A DNA stretch of 52,756 nt, from NCBI GenBank assembly GCA_026932235.1, contig JAIXKR010000162.1, positions 28,834 through 81,589 of the forward strand, written 5' to 3'. Below the pieces are notes generated by a model. The model was not told the origin of the DNA. It ran no database searches and saw nothing but the letters and a program-made list of their open reading frames with translations. The translations under genes were made by a program, and so were the position numbers. Origin of the DNA: Burkholderiales bacterium. GTDB taxonomy: Bacteria > Pseudomonadota > Gammaproteobacteria > Burkholderiales > Burkholderiaceae_C. This document shows, piece by piece, positions 39,954 through 51,180 of the stretch (the stretch's first letter is position 1; the number at the start of each line of letters is the position of its first letter).

Positions 39954-40166
39954 ATGACCACGATTCGCGTCAAAGAGAACGAGCCGTTCGACGTCGCCCT
40001 GCGCCGCTTCAAGCGCACCATCGAGAAGATCGGATTGCTGACCGAACTGCGCGCACGCGAGTTCTACGAGAAGCCCACCTCCGAGCGCAAGCGCAAGAAG
40101 GCCGCTGCGGTCAAGCGCCATTACAAGCGCGTGCGCAGCATGCAGTTGCCCAAGAAGTTGTACTGA
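39954..40166 (+). CDS. rpsU: 30S ribosomal protein S21
   Basis: 70 residues, the standard bS21 length, basic and ending in [27 protein letters not shown] is the conserved start. S21 sits near the anti-Shine-Dalgarno of 16S rRNA and helps initiation. It has its own promoter and is followed by yqeY, the usual order in betaproteobacteria. Confidence 0.98.
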   Translation: MTTIRVKENEPFDVALRRFKRTIEKIGLLTELRAREFYEKPTSERKRKKAAAVKRHYKRVRSMQLPKKLY

Positions 40167-40189
40167 GGAGCCGGCGAGCACGCCACCGG

Positions 40190-40218
40190 GCCCGCGCGGG
40201 CGACCGCAGCGGGCTTTG
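40190..40218 (+). terminator. Possible attenuating hairpin between rpsU and yqeY
   Basis: A 6-bp GC stem (40190-40195 with 40209-40214) is followed by TTTGTC. An alternative pairing of 40190-40195 with 40196-40201 competes. It could reduce read-through from rpsU to yqeY; the evidence is modest. Confidence 0.35.
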
Positions 40219-40251
40219 TCGTGTTTCCGGCGCGGCGCAAAGAGCAAGACG

Positions 40252-40698
40252 ATGAGCCTGAAGGATCGCATCACCGACGACATGAAGGCCGCCATGCGCG
40301 CCAAGGACGCGGCGCGGCTCTCCGCGATCCGCATGCTGCTGGCGGCGTGCAAGCAGCGCGAGGTCGACGAGCGCATCGTCCTCGACGATGCCGCCGTCGT
40401 CGCCATCGTCGACAAGCTGATCAAGCAGCGCAAGGACTCGGTCGCGGCCTTCGAGCAAGGGGGCCGCGCCGAGCTCGCCGCCAAGGAGGCCGCCGAGATC
40501 GCGGTGCTCGCCGCCTACCTGCCCGAGCGCCTCTCGCCCGCGCAGGTGCAGGCCGAAGTCGCGGCGCTCGTCGCCGAACTCGGTGCCAGCGGCCCCGCCG
40601 ACATGGGTCGCACGATGGCCGCGGCCAAGGCACGGCTCGCCGGCAAGGCGGAGATGAGCGCCGTATCCGCGGCGGTGAAGGCGGCCCTGGCGCGTTGA
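40252..40698 (+). CDS. GatB/YqeY domain-containing protein
   Basis: A 148-residue helical protein of the YqeY family, which resembles the tRNA-binding tail domain of GatB. MSLKDRITDDMKAAMRAKDA and the LPERLSPAQVQAEV...DMGRTMAAAKARLAGKAE blocks are typical. The function is uncertain (tRNA-dependent amidation or tRNA binding is suspected). It lies between rpsU and a DUF442 gene that starts four bases after its stop. Confidence 0.95.
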   Translation: MSLKDRITDDMKAAMRAKDAARLSAIRMLLAACKQREVDERIVLDDAAVVAIVDKLIKQRKDSVAAFEQGGRAELAAKEAAEIAVLAAYLPERLSPAQVQAEVAALVAELGASGPADMGRTMAAAKARLAGKAEMSAVSAAVKAALAR

Positions 40699-40702
40699 GC
40701 CG

Positions 40703-41065
40703 ATGAACATCACCACGCAAGCCGCACCCCTGTACCTGCGGCAGATCGGGCCCGGGATCTACGCCGCGCCGCAGCTCGATGCAGCGGCGATGGCCGAGGC
40801 CGCGCGCCAGGGATTTCGCGCCGTCGTCAACAACCGGCCCGACTTCGAACACGACCCCGACCAGCCGACGAGTGCCGACATCCAGGCAGCGGCGCTCGCG
40901 CAAGGGCTCGAGTACCGCTTCCTTCCCGTCGACGGCGGCTACCAGTCGCCCGAGGAGGTGGCGGCGATGGTGCGCCTGCTGGCCGAACTGCCGCGGCCGC
41001 TGCTGCTGTTCTGCCGCTCGGGCGCGCGCTCGACGCGCCTGTACCACCTCGCGCAGCAGGCCTGA
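40703..41065 (+). CDS. DUF442 / TIGR01244 family phosphatase-like protein
   Basis: A 120-residue protein with the fold of the tyrosine phosphatase/rhodanese group. The active-site loop is CRSGARS (Cys104-Ser110), C-X4-R as in DUF442 proteins, shorter than the C-X5-R of true phosphatases. The YLRQIGPGIYAAPQL start and VNNRPDFE block are typical. In other bacteria this domain is fused to a sulfide-oxidising dioxygenase-like hydrolase (Blh); here it stands alone. A sulfur transferase role is possible but untested. Confidence 0.85.
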   Translation: MNITTQAAPLYLRQIGPGIYAAPQLDAAAMAEAARQGFRAVVNNRPDFEHDPDQPTSADIQAAALAQGLEYRFLPVDGGYQSPEEVAAMVRLLAELPRPLLLFCRSGARSTRLYHLAQQA

Positions 41066-41083
41066 CGCGCCCCCGCGCGAACG

Positions 41084-41110
41084 CCCGCGGCGGCCTCTGC
41101 TGCCGGCGGG
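41084..41110. terminator. Hairpin between the convergent DUF442 and pmbA genes
   Basis: An 11-bp stem with one bulged base (41084-41094 with 41099-41110) and a CTCT loop lies two bases beyond the pmbA stop. It has no T run. A probable shared transcript end. Confidence 0.5.
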
Positions 41111-41112
41111 TC

Positions 41113-42486
41113 CTACTGGCCCGCGAGCTTCATGCGCTCGACGAGCACCGAGCCGATGGTGCGCGTTCCCGAGGTGTAGGCGTCGGCCCCCACGGCGACG
41201 ATGTCGCGCAGCATCCGGCGCAGGTTGCCCGCGATGGTGATCTCCTGCACGGGGTAGGCGATGCACCCGTCCTCGACCCAGAAACCGGCCGCACCGCGCG
41301 AATAGTCGCCGGTGACGCCGTTGACGCCCTGCCCCATCAACTCGGTGACGAAGAGGCCGCGGCGCAGGCGGCGGATCATCGCGTCGAGGTCGTCCTGCAC
41401 CGACGTCAGGCGGCTCGTCAGCACCAGGTTCTGCGCGCCTCCGGCGTGGCCGGTGGTCTTCATGCCGAGCTTGCGCGCCGAATAGCTGGAGAGGAAGTAG
41501 CCTTCCAGCAGCCCGCCGTCGACGACGCGGCGCGCGCGCGTGCGCACGCCCTCGTCGTCGAACATCGCGCTGCCCTTGCCCTTGGCGACATGCGGATCCT
41601 CGAAGACGTCGACATGCTCGGGCAGCACGCGCGTTCCCAGGCTGTCGAGCAGAAAGCTCGCCTTGCGGTAGAGCGGGCCGCCCGAGACCGCCGTCACCAG
41701 CGAACCCAGGAGACCGACGGCCACCGTCGACTCGAACAGCACCGGCACCTCGGCCGTCGGCACGCGCCGCGGATTCAGCCGCGCGAGCGCGCGCTCGGCG
41801 GCGTAGCGCCCCACCGCTTCCGGCGTCGCGAGATCGGCCGGATCCCGCATCGAGCTCGACCAGGCGTCGCGCTGCATGTGGCGCCCGCGGCCGGCGATCG
41901 GCGACACCGAGAGAAAGTGGCGCGAACTGGCATAGCCACCGCGGAAGCCGCGTGTGTTGCCGGCCCAGAAGTGCGACTGCTGCGCCGAGACGCTCGCCCC
42001 CTCGCTGTTGGCGATGCGGCGGCTGGTGGCGCGTGCGGCGTCCTCGCAGCGCAGCGCGATCGCCGCAGCCTGCGCGGCGTCGATGGCCCAGGGATGGAAG
42101 AGCTCGAGATCGCGCGCCACCTCGTCGGGTCGTGCCAGATCGTCGGCGTCGGGCAGCCCCGCCGCCGGATCCTCGGCGGTGAAGCGAGCGATGTCGTAGG
42201 CCGCCTGCACGGTGCGCGCGATCGCCGCCGGCGAGAAGTCCGAGGTGCTGGCGTTGCCACGGCGCTGCCCGAGGTAGACGCTGACGCCAAGCGACTTGTC
42301 GCGGTTGCGCTCGACGTTTTCGAGTTCACCCAGGCGCACCGAAACCGAGAGCCCGACTCCTTCCGAAACCTCCGCGCCGGCGTCGCTGGCGCCCATCTGG
42401 CGTGCCGTCGCCAAGGTGTCCTCGACGATCTGCTGGAACTGCTCGCGGCGATAGGCAAAGCCGGGTTCGGGCTGGGATGGGCTCAT
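41113..42486 (-). CDS. pmbA: Metalloprotease PmbA/TldE
   Basis: A 457-residue protein of the TldD/PmbA family. PmbA (TldE) pairs with TldD to degrade unfolded small peptides and, in some bacteria, to mature microcins or remove CcdA. Typical regions are YRKASFLLDSLG, VFEDPHVAKGKGSAMFDDEG and the C-terminal GVNGVTGDYSRGAAGFWVEDG. PmbA itself lacks the HExxxH found in TldD, as here. tldD is not in this window. It is divergent from darP with 95 bases between them. Confidence 0.94.
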   Translation of the reverse strand: MSPSQPEPGFAYRREQFQQIVEDTLATARQMGASDAGAEVSEGVGLSVSVRLGELENVERNRDKSLGVSVYLGQRRGNASTSDFSPAAIARTVQAAYDIARFTAEDPAAGLPDADDLARPDEVARDLELFHPWAIDAAQAAAIALRCEDAARATSRRIANSEGASVSAQQSHFWAGNTRGFRGGYASSRHFLSVSPIAGRGRHMQRDAWSSSMRDPADLATPEAVGRYAAERALARLNPRRVPTAEVPVLFESTVAVGLLGSLVTAVSGGPLYRKASFLLDSLGTRVLPEHVDVFEDPHVAKGKGSAMFDDEGVRTRARRVVDGGLLEGYFLSSYSARKLGMKTTGHAGGAQNLVLTSRLTSVQDDLDAMIRRLRRGLFVTELMGQGVNGVTGDYSRGAAGFWVEDGCIAYPVQEITIAGNLRRMLRDIVAVGADAYTSGTRTIGSVLVERMKLAGQ

Positions 42487-42536
42487 GAAGTGCGCCGTCG
42501 GGCGTGGGCTGCGGTCCCCAGAATGGGGGCCGCGAC

Positions 42537-42542
42537 TATGAT
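42537..42542 (+). promoter_or_regulatory. Candidate -10 (TATGAT) of darP
   Basis: TATGAT lies 40 bases before the darP ATG in the divergent gap with pmbA. No convincing -35 is visible. Confidence 0.4.
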
Positions 42543-42581
42543 ACCCAGCCCTACCCTTCGCACCCGAGCTGCCCTGGCCCG

Positions 42582-43130
42582 ATGAACCGACGCGCCGCGC
42601 CGCATCGCGGCATCGACGCCCACTACGGCGATGTCGACGACGAACGTCCGAGCAAGACCCAGCTCAAGCGGCAGTCGCACGAGTTGCAGGCGCTCGGCCA
42701 GGCGCTGGCGGCGCTCGCGCCGGATCGCCTTGCGGCCACGGCGATGCCGGAGCCGCTGCGCGAAGCGATCGACACCTACCGCCGCACGCCGTCGCACGAA
42801 GGCCGCCGGCGGCAGATGCAGTACATCGGCAAGCTCATGCGCAGCGCCGACGAGGCGCCGCTGCGCGAGGCCGTGGCTGCCGCCGCACTCGGCCCGGCGC
42901 GCGCGGCACTGAAGCTGCACGAGACCGAACGCTGGCGCGCCGAACTGGTCGCGGACGACGCCGCGCTCACGCGCTGGCTGGACCGTCATCCGGAAACCGA
43001 CGCACAGCAGTTGCGCAGACTCGTGCGCGCGGCGCGGCGCGACGCGGCGGGACTGCCCCCCGAGGCGCGGCAACCGAAGTCGATGCGCGAACTCTTCCGC
43101 TTCCTCGAACCCTTCATCCCCCTGCCCTGA
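42582..43130 (+). CDS. darP: Ribosome biogenesis factor DarP/YjgA (DUF615)
   Basis: A 182-residue protein with the DUF615 pattern: SKTQLKRQSHELQALGQAL near residue 27, RRRQMQYIGKLMR and the C-terminal RELFRFL block. It acts in late 50S ribosome assembly. The start at 42582 (MNRRAAPHRG) is chosen over longer upstream frames that cross the promoter. It is divergent from pmbA, an arrangement (yjgA beside pmbA) also found in E. coli. mog starts 19 bases after. Confidence 0.93.
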   Translation: MNRRAAPHRGIDAHYGDVDDERPSKTQLKRQSHELQALGQALAALAPDRLAATAMPEPLREAIDTYRRTPSHEGRRRQMQYIGKLMRSADEAPLREAVAAAALGPARAALKLHETERWRAELVADDAALTRWLDRHPETDAQQLRRLVRAARRDAAGLPPEARQPKSMRELFRFLEPFIPLP

Positions 43131-43149
43131 AACGCACCGAGTGCCCGTG

Positions 43150-43755
43150 ATGAGCGACACCCCGACCGACAGCGACTTCGACCCGGTGAACATCGGCGTC
43201 GTCTCCATCAGCGACCGTGCCAGCGCCGGCATCTACGAGGACAAGGGCATTCCGGCGCTCAAGGACTGGCTCGGCCGCGCACTGCGCAATCCGATCCGCT
43301 GGCATGAGCGCCTCGTCCCCGACGAGCAGGAAGGAATCAGCGCTGCGCTGCGCGCCCTGGTGGACGAATGCGGATGCGCGCTCGTGCTCACCACCGGCGG
43401 CACGGGGCCCGCGCCACGCGACGTGACGCCGGAGGCGACGCTCGCGGTCGCCGACAAGATCATGCCCGGCTTTGGCGAGCAGATGCGCCAGATCAGCCTG
43501 GCCTTCGTTCCGACCGCGATCCTCTCGCGCCAGGTCGCCGTGGTCCGCGGCCGTGCGCTCATCGTCAACCTGCCGGGCCAGCCACGGGCCATCGCCGAAA
43601 CGCTGCAAGGCCTGCCCGAGCGCGGCGTGCACGGCCTCTTCGCCGCCGTGCCCTATTGCATCGACCTCATCGGCGGCCCCTACATCGAAACCGACGACGC
43701 CGTGTGCAAGGCCTTCCGGCCGAAGCACGCGATCCGCCCGCCCAAGCCGGCGTGA
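43150..43755 (+). CDS. mog: Molybdopterin adenylyltransferase Mog
   Basis: A 201-residue protein that adenylylates molybdopterin before MoeA inserts molybdenum. Typical MoCF-domain features are IGVVSISDRASAGIYEDKG, LTTGGTGPAPRDVTPEAT and NLPGQPRAIAETL. The start is ATG 43150; a GTG three codons upstream is possible. It is a lone Moco gene next to darP. Confidence 0.95.
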   Translation: MSDTPTDSDFDPVNIGVVSISDRASAGIYEDKGIPALKDWLGRALRNPIRWHERLVPDEQEGISAALRALVDECGCALVLTTGGTGPAPRDVTPEATLAVADKIMPGFGEQMRQISLAFVPTAILSRQVAVVRGRALIVNLPGQPRAIAETLQGLPERGVHGLFAAVPYCIDLIGGPYIETDDAVCKAFRPKHAIRPPKPA

Positions 43756-43764
43756 CCGGCGCGA

Positions 43765-44544
43765 TCACCTGACGAGCCGGTTCAGGCGCTCGGCGTCGAA
43801 GTGCTCCGTCGTGCGCGCGTCCTCGGGAACGCAGTCCGCCGCAGGCAACTCGCGCGAGCGGCTGGAGAGCTTCTCCACCGCCGCCCACAGCAGCGCGATC
43901 TGGTGTTCGTGCCCCGCGGTGCTGTCGATCAGGCCCTTCATCGCCTGCGACACGGGATCGTCCCCCTGCGTCACGCCATAGGCCGAGAAGCCCATGCGCG
44001 CGGCCGCGGCCTCGCGCGTGGCCTCGGCGTCGGCCTGCAGGATGCGCGCCGGGTTGCCGACGGCGGTGGCCCCGCCGGGCACCGGCTTCACGACGACGGC
44101 ATTGGAGCCCACGCGCGCACCGTCGCCAACCGTGAATCCGCCCAGCACCTGCGCGTTGGCGCCGACGATGACGCCGCGCCCGAGCGTCGGGTGGCGCTTG
44201 GTGCCACGCCCCAGGCTGGTGCCGCCGAGCGTCACGCCCTGGTAGATGGTGCAGTCGTCTCCGACCTCGGCGGTCTCGCCGATCACCACGCCCATGCCGT
44301 GATCGATGAAGACGCGCCGCCCGAGGGTCGCGCCGGGGTGGATCTCGATGCCGGTGAAGAAGCGCCCGAGGTGCGAGACGAAGCGCCCGAGCCACAACCA
44401 GCCGCGCTGCCAGGCCGCGTGCGACAGGCGATGGAAAAGCACTGCGTGCAGGCCCGGATAGCAGGTCAGGACCTCCCAGGACGAGCGCGCGGCCGGATCG
44501 CGCTCGCGGATGCAGGCGATGTCTTCACGCAGTCGGCTGAACAT
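43765..44544 (-). CDS. cysE: Serine O-acetyltransferase
   Basis: A 259-residue enzyme that acetylates serine for cysteine synthesis. The N-terminal helical domain ([21 protein letters not shown]) is followed by a left-handed beta-helix of hexapeptide repeats ([25 protein letters not shown]). The catalytic His is in the FIDHG region and the acceptor loop in [16 protein letters not shown]. The C-terminal extension is long. It could also be called EpsC-like, but length and sequence fit CysE. It is convergent with mog, leaving nine bases between stops. Confidence 0.94.
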   Translation of the reverse strand: MFSRLREDIACIRERDPAARSSWEVLTCYPGLHAVLFHRLSHAAWQRGWLWLGRFVSHLGRFFTGIEIHPGATLGRRVFIDHGMGVVIGETAEVGDDCTIYQGVTLGGTSLGRGTKRHPTLGRGVIVGANAQVLGGFTVGDGARVGSNAVVVKPVPGGATAVGNPARILQADAEATREAAAARMGFSAYGVTQGDDPVSQAMKGLIDSTAGHEHQIALLWAAVEKLSSRSRELPAADCVPEDARTTEHFDAERLNRLVR

Positions 44545-44597
44545 GGGGGGCAGGAAAGAGGCGTGCGGCGCACGCTTGCGCGCAGTGTAGTCGCGCC

Positions 44598-45398
44598 TCA
44601 GCGCGGGGGCGGCTTGGCCCCGCCGCTCTCGTGGCCACGCCGCCGGGCCGGCGACGGGGATCGCGATGGGGATGGCGACGGCGCCGACGCCTCGTCCACC
44701 GCACGCGCGACGCCGCGCAGGATGTCCACTTCCTGGGGGCTCAGCCGCGCGCGCAGCAGCAGCTGCTGCAGTCGCGGCATCAGCTTCTTCGGCGCCGCCG
44801 GATTCAGGAAGCCGATCTTCACCAGTGCCTGCTCCCAGTGCGCGAGCGTGGCCTGCACGGCACCGAGATCGGCCGCTGCGGCCGGCGCCGTGCGCGGCAG
44901 CACCGGATAGCCGCCCAGCGCCTGGCGCCATTCGTAGGCCAGGAGCTGCACCGCCTGCGCGAGGTTGAGCGAGCCGTAGGCCGGGTCGGTGGGGATCGAG
45001 AGGCAGGCGTGGCAGCGGTAGACGTCCGCGTTGGCCAGGCCCGTGCGCTCGGGCCCGAACACCAGCGCAAGACGCGGCACCTGCCGCGCCAGTTCCTGCA
45101 GATAGGGTCGTGGCGCGTGCGTGGGCGGGCCGAAGTCGCGCGGCGTCATCGCGGTCGCGCAGGCGTGGGTGCAGCCCTCGAGCGCCTGCTCCAGCGTGTC
45201 GACCACGCGAGCGGCGGCGAGCACGTCGCTGGCGCCGCTGGCCATCGCCAGCGCCTCGTCGCGGCTCGCGACGTCGGCAAGGCGCGGGCGCACGAGCACG
45301 AGCTCGGAGAAGCCCATTACCTTCATCGCGCGCGCCGCCGCGCCGACGTTGCCGGCGTGGCTGGTGTGCACGAGCACGAAACGTGTCGGATCGGACAT
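44598..45398 (-). CDS. trmJ: tRNA (cytidine/uridine-2'-O-)-methyltransferase TrmJ
   Basis: A 266-residue SPOUT methyltransferase that 2'-O-methylates position 32 of tRNA. The SPOUT blocks are [38 protein letters not shown] and [25 protein letters not shown], including the knot loop. A C-terminal helical region follows, then a low-complexity Ser-Pro-Arg tail (about 242-257). The start MSDPTRF is used; longer upstream frame sequence is antisense to suhB. Confidence 0.92.
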   Translation of the reverse strand: MSDPTRFVLVHTSHAGNVGAAARAMKVMGFSELVLVRPRLADVASRDEALAMASGASDVLAAARVVDTLEQALEGCTHACATAMTPRDFGPPTHAPRPYLQELARQVPRLALVFGPERTGLANADVYRCHACLSIPTDPAYGSLNLAQAVQLLAYEWRQALGGYPVLPRTAPAAAADLGAVQATLAHWEQALVKIGFLNPAAPKKLMPRLQQLLLRARLSPQEVDILRGVARAVDEASAPSPSPSRSPSPARRRGHESGGAKPPPR

Positions 45399-45431
45399 CG
45401 GACGGGCGCAGCGCCGCCGGGGGGCGGCCGG

Positions 45432-45437
45432 TAAAAT
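45432..45437 (+). promoter_or_regulatory. Candidate -10 (TAAAAT) of suhB
   Basis: TAAAAT lies 88 bases before the suhB ATG in the 126-base divergent gap with trmJ. The -35 is unclear. Confidence 0.5.
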
Positions 45438-45524
45438 GGCAGGCTTGCGCGGCATTGTCGTCGCAGCGTTCTTTCCTCCACCGCCACGTCCACGCCGAGC
45501 CCCTGCGGGCGCGAAGAGCTCCCC

Positions 45525-46364
45525 ATGACGCAGAACCTCCACCCCATGCTCAACATCGCCATCAAGGCGGCGCGCGCAGCGGGGGCGATCATCAACCGGG
45601 CCTCGCTCGACCTGGACGCGCTCAAGATCACGAGCAAGGGCCCCAACGACTTCGTCAGCGAGGTCGACCGCGCCGCCGAGCAGGCGGTGATCGAGACCCT
45701 GCTCGAGGCCTATCCCGGCCACGGTATCCTGGCCGAGGAGTCCGGGCGCACGCACGGCGCGAAGAACAGCGAGTTCACCTGGATCATCGATCCGCTGGAC
45801 GGCACCACCAACTTCCTGCACGGCTTCCCGGTCTACGCGGTGTCGATCGCGCTCGCGCATCGCAACCAGGTGCAGCAGGCCGTGGTCTATGACCCCACGC
45901 GCAACGACCTCTTCTTCGCCTCGCGCGGACGCGGCGCCTACCTCAACGACCGCCGGCTGCGCGTCTCCCGGCGCACGCGCATGGCGGAGGCGCTGATCGG
46001 CACCGGCTTCCCCTTCCGCAAGGGCGACAACTTCAAGCGCTACGTGAAGATGTTCGAGGAGGTGATGCAGAACTGCGCCGGGCTGCGCCGCCCGGGTGCC
46101 GCGGCACTCGACCTCTGCTACGTCGCCGCGGGCTGGTACGACGGCTTCTTCGAGACCGGGCTGAGCCCCTGGGACGTGGCCGCGGGCTCGCTCATGATCA
46201 CCGAGGCCGGCGGCCTCATCGGCAACTTCACCGGCGAGGCCGACTATCTCTACCAGCGCGAAGTCGTCGCCGGCACGCCCAGGGTCTACGGGCAGCTGGT
46301 GCAGATCCTCACGCCCTACTCGCGCGTGATCCCGCAACCCGAAGCCGGCGACGTGCCGCGCTGA
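45525..46364 (+). CDS. suhB: Inositol monophosphatase family protein SuhB
   Basis: A 279-residue protein of the Mg-dependent inositol monophosphatase fold: EES in [17 protein letters not shown], and [15 protein letters not shown]. SuhB in E. coli also binds RNA polymerase and supports rRNA antitermination, a role shared by this family in proteobacteria. The position divergent from trmJ is conserved in many gammaproteobacteria. An amidase gene begins 19 bases after its stop. Confidence 0.95.
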   Translation: MTQNLHPMLNIAIKAARAAGAIINRASLDLDALKITSKGPNDFVSEVDRAAEQAVIETLLEAYPGHGILAEESGRTHGAKNSEFTWIIDPLDGTTNFLHGFPVYAVSIALAHRNQVQQAVVYDPTRNDLFFASRGRGAYLNDRRLRVSRRTRMAEALIGTGFPFRKGDNFKRYVKMFEEVMQNCAGLRRPGAAALDLCYVAAGWYDGFFETGLSPWDVAAGSLMITEAGGLIGNFTGEADYLYQREVVAGTPRVYGQLVQILTPYSRVIPQPEAGDVPR

Positions 46365-46383
46365 GCACCCGCGGACGACGCGC

Positions 46384-47739
46384 ATGCCCGTCATGCTGCA
46401 CGCGCTCGCACGGCAGCTGCAGGACGGCCGCACGAGTGCACTGGCCCTTGCCGAAGCCGCACTCGCGCGCGCCGAGGATCCGGCCGGCGAAGGCGCCCGC
46501 GCCTTCACCGTGCTGCACCGGCAGCGCGCGCTGGCGCTGGCGCACGCCTCCGACACGCTGCGCGCCGCTGGCATCGTGCGCTCGCCGCTCGAAGGCATCC
46601 CGGTGTCGATCAAGGACTTGTTCGACGTCGCCGGCGAAGTCACGTGCGCGGGCTCGGTGGTGCTGCGCGACCAGCCTGCGGCCACGCGCAGCGCGCGCAT
46701 CGTCGAGCGGCTGATCGCCGCCGGCGCCGTCATCGTCGGCCGCACCAACATGACCGAGTTCGCGTTCTCGGGCCTGGGACTGAACCCGCACTACGGCACG
46801 CCGCGCAACCCCTGGGATCGCCGCACGGGCCGCATTCCCGGCGGCTCGTCCTCCGGCGCGGCGGTCGCGGTCACCGACGCCATGTGCGCGGTCGCCATCG
46901 GCACCGACACCGGCGGCTCGGTGCGCATCCCTTCGGCGCTGTGCGGCCTCACCGGCTTCAAGCCCACCGCAAGCCGTGTGCCGCTGGACGGCGCGCTGCC
47001 GCTGTCGCGCGCGCTCGACTCGATCGGCCCGCTCGCCGCCTCGGTGCGCTGCTGCGCGGTGGCCGACGCCATCCTCGCCGGGGATACGCCGCAGCCCCTG
47101 GTCGCGGCCGAGCTCGACGGCGCGCGCCTGGCCATCCCGGAGCAGGTCGTGCTCGACGAGACGGACGACGCCGTCGCGCGCGCCTTCGATGCCGCCTGCA
47201 AACGGCTGGCGCGGCATGGGGCGAGCGTCCGGCGCCTCCCCATCCCCGCGTTTGCTCGCCTGCCGGCGCTGCACGCACGCGGCACGCTCGCCACCGCCGA
47301 AGCCTGGCAGATGAACCGCCGTCTCGCCGAAACGCGCGCCGAGGCCTACGACCCGCGCGTGCTCGCGCGCATGCGCCCCGGTGCCGCGATGGGGGCCGCA
47401 GACCTGCTCGACCTGCAGGCGGCACGCCGCCAGTGGATCGACGAGGTCGGCGCGGCCATGCGCGGAGTCGACGCGCTGCTGATGCCCACGGTGCCCATCG
47501 TCGCGCCGCCGATCGGTCCGCTGGAAGCGGACGATGCGCTCTACGCGCGCACCAACGCGCTCGTGCTGCGCAACCCGACGCTCATCAACTTCCTCGACGG
47601 CTGCGCGCTCTCGCTGCCCTGCCACGAACCCGGCAGCGCGCCGGTGGGCCTGATGCTGGCCGCGCCCGGCGGCCACGACTCGCGCCTTCTCGCGCTGGGT
47701 CTTGCTGTCGAGACGGCGCTCGCCGCGGCGGCGCGCTGA
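46384..47739 (+). CDS. Amidase (amidase-signature family)
   Basis: A 451-residue amidase-signature enzyme. The catalytic triad is visible as K77 (SIKDLFD), a cis-Ser S155 in GGSSSGAAV and the nucleophile S179 (TDTGGSVRIP). The family includes general amidases and GatA-like subunits; no gatB/gatC is nearby, so it is more likely a catabolic amidase. The substrate is unknown. It follows suhB by 19 bases and ends before a short hairpin. Confidence 0.92.
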   Translation: MPVMLHALARQLQDGRTSALALAEAALARAEDPAGEGARAFTVLHRQRALALAHASDTLRAAGIVRSPLEGIPVSIKDLFDVAGEVTCAGSVVLRDQPAATRSARIVERLIAAGAVIVGRTNMTEFAFSGLGLNPHYGTPRNPWDRRTGRIPGGSSSGAAVAVTDAMCAVAIGTDTGGSVRIPSALCGLTGFKPTASRVPLDGALPLSRALDSIGPLAASVRCCAVADAILAGDTPQPLVAAELDGARLAIPEQVVLDETDDAVARAFDAACKRLARHGASVRRLPIPAFARLPALHARGTLATAEAWQMNRRLAETRAEAYDPRVLARMRPGAAMGAADLLDLQAARRQWIDEVGAAMRGVDALLMPTVPIVAPPIGPLEADDALYARTNALVLRNPTLINFLDGCALSLPCHEPGSAPVGLMLAAPGGHDSRLLALGLAVETALAAAAR

Positions 47740-47749
47740 TGCGGATCCT

Positions 47750-47766
47750 CCAGCAGCGCCTGCTGG
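47750..47766. terminator. Hairpin after the amidase gene
   Basis: A perfect 7-bp stem (47750-47756 with 47760-47766) with a 3-base loop between the convergent amidase and DUF4124 genes. It has no T tract. Confidence 0.4.
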
Positions 47767-47790
47767 CGGCTCACGGGTGCGGCGTCCGGC

Positions 47791-48315
47791 CTAGCGGCAG
47801 TCGCTGGCGATGACCGAGCGCGCGCGCCGGATCTCTTCGGCGCGGGCCTTGTCGTCGAGGATCTCGCGCTCGCCCGCGGCGTTCATGCGCGCGATGCGCT
47901 GGCCGCTCTCCATCGTCACCAGGTGCTGCCGCGCGCGCGCGCAGTTGTCCGCGCGGGCGGCGGCAAGGCGCTGTTCCTCGGCTTGCGCCTTCTCCTTTTG
48001 CTGCTGCTCGGCCGCCTGCTTCCTCGCCTGCAGTTCCTTGTCCACCGCAGCCGCAGCCGAGGGCGCGGCCGCGGGCGCCGCTGCGGACCCGGCCGGCGGC
48101 AGCGGGATGGACGCGCGCACTCCCGCGGGGCGCTGCAGGATGTCCTTGTCGGGGATCTCGTGCGGGGGCGGCAGGTCGCTGGCGGTGATGCGGCCATTGG
48201 CGTCGCGCCAGCGCCACTGTGCCTCGGCCGGCAGGGCTCCGAACAGCAGCAAGGCGGTCAAGGCGCCGCCGGCAAGCGGCAGAAGATTCCGGGGGGATAG
48301 GCGGCGAAGACTCAT
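47791..48315 (-). CDS. DUF4124 domain-containing secreted protein
   Basis: A 174-residue protein. A signal peptide (MSLRRLSPRNLLPLAGG...AEA) is followed by QWRWRDANGRITASDLPPP, the DUF4124 module often found at the N-terminus of periplasmic or wall-associated proteins. A Pro/Ala-rich stretch, a Gln/Glu/Lys coiled-coil segment (about 90-125) and a C-terminal region with two Cys (residues 124 and 173) come next. The function is unknown. It is divergent from guaB. Confidence 0.88.
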   Translation of the reverse strand: MSLRRLSPRNLLPLAGGALTALLLFGALPAEAQWRWRDANGRITASDLPPPHEIPDKDILQRPAGVRASIPLPPAGSAAAPAAAPSAAAAVDKELQARKQAAEQQQKEKAQAEEQRLAAARADNCARARQHLVTMESGQRIARMNAAGEREILDDKARAEEIRRARSVIASDCR

Positions 48316-48329
48316 GGCCGCAAGTGTAG

Positions 48330-51172
<2,843 letters not shown>

Positions 51173-51180
51173 AGACTCCC

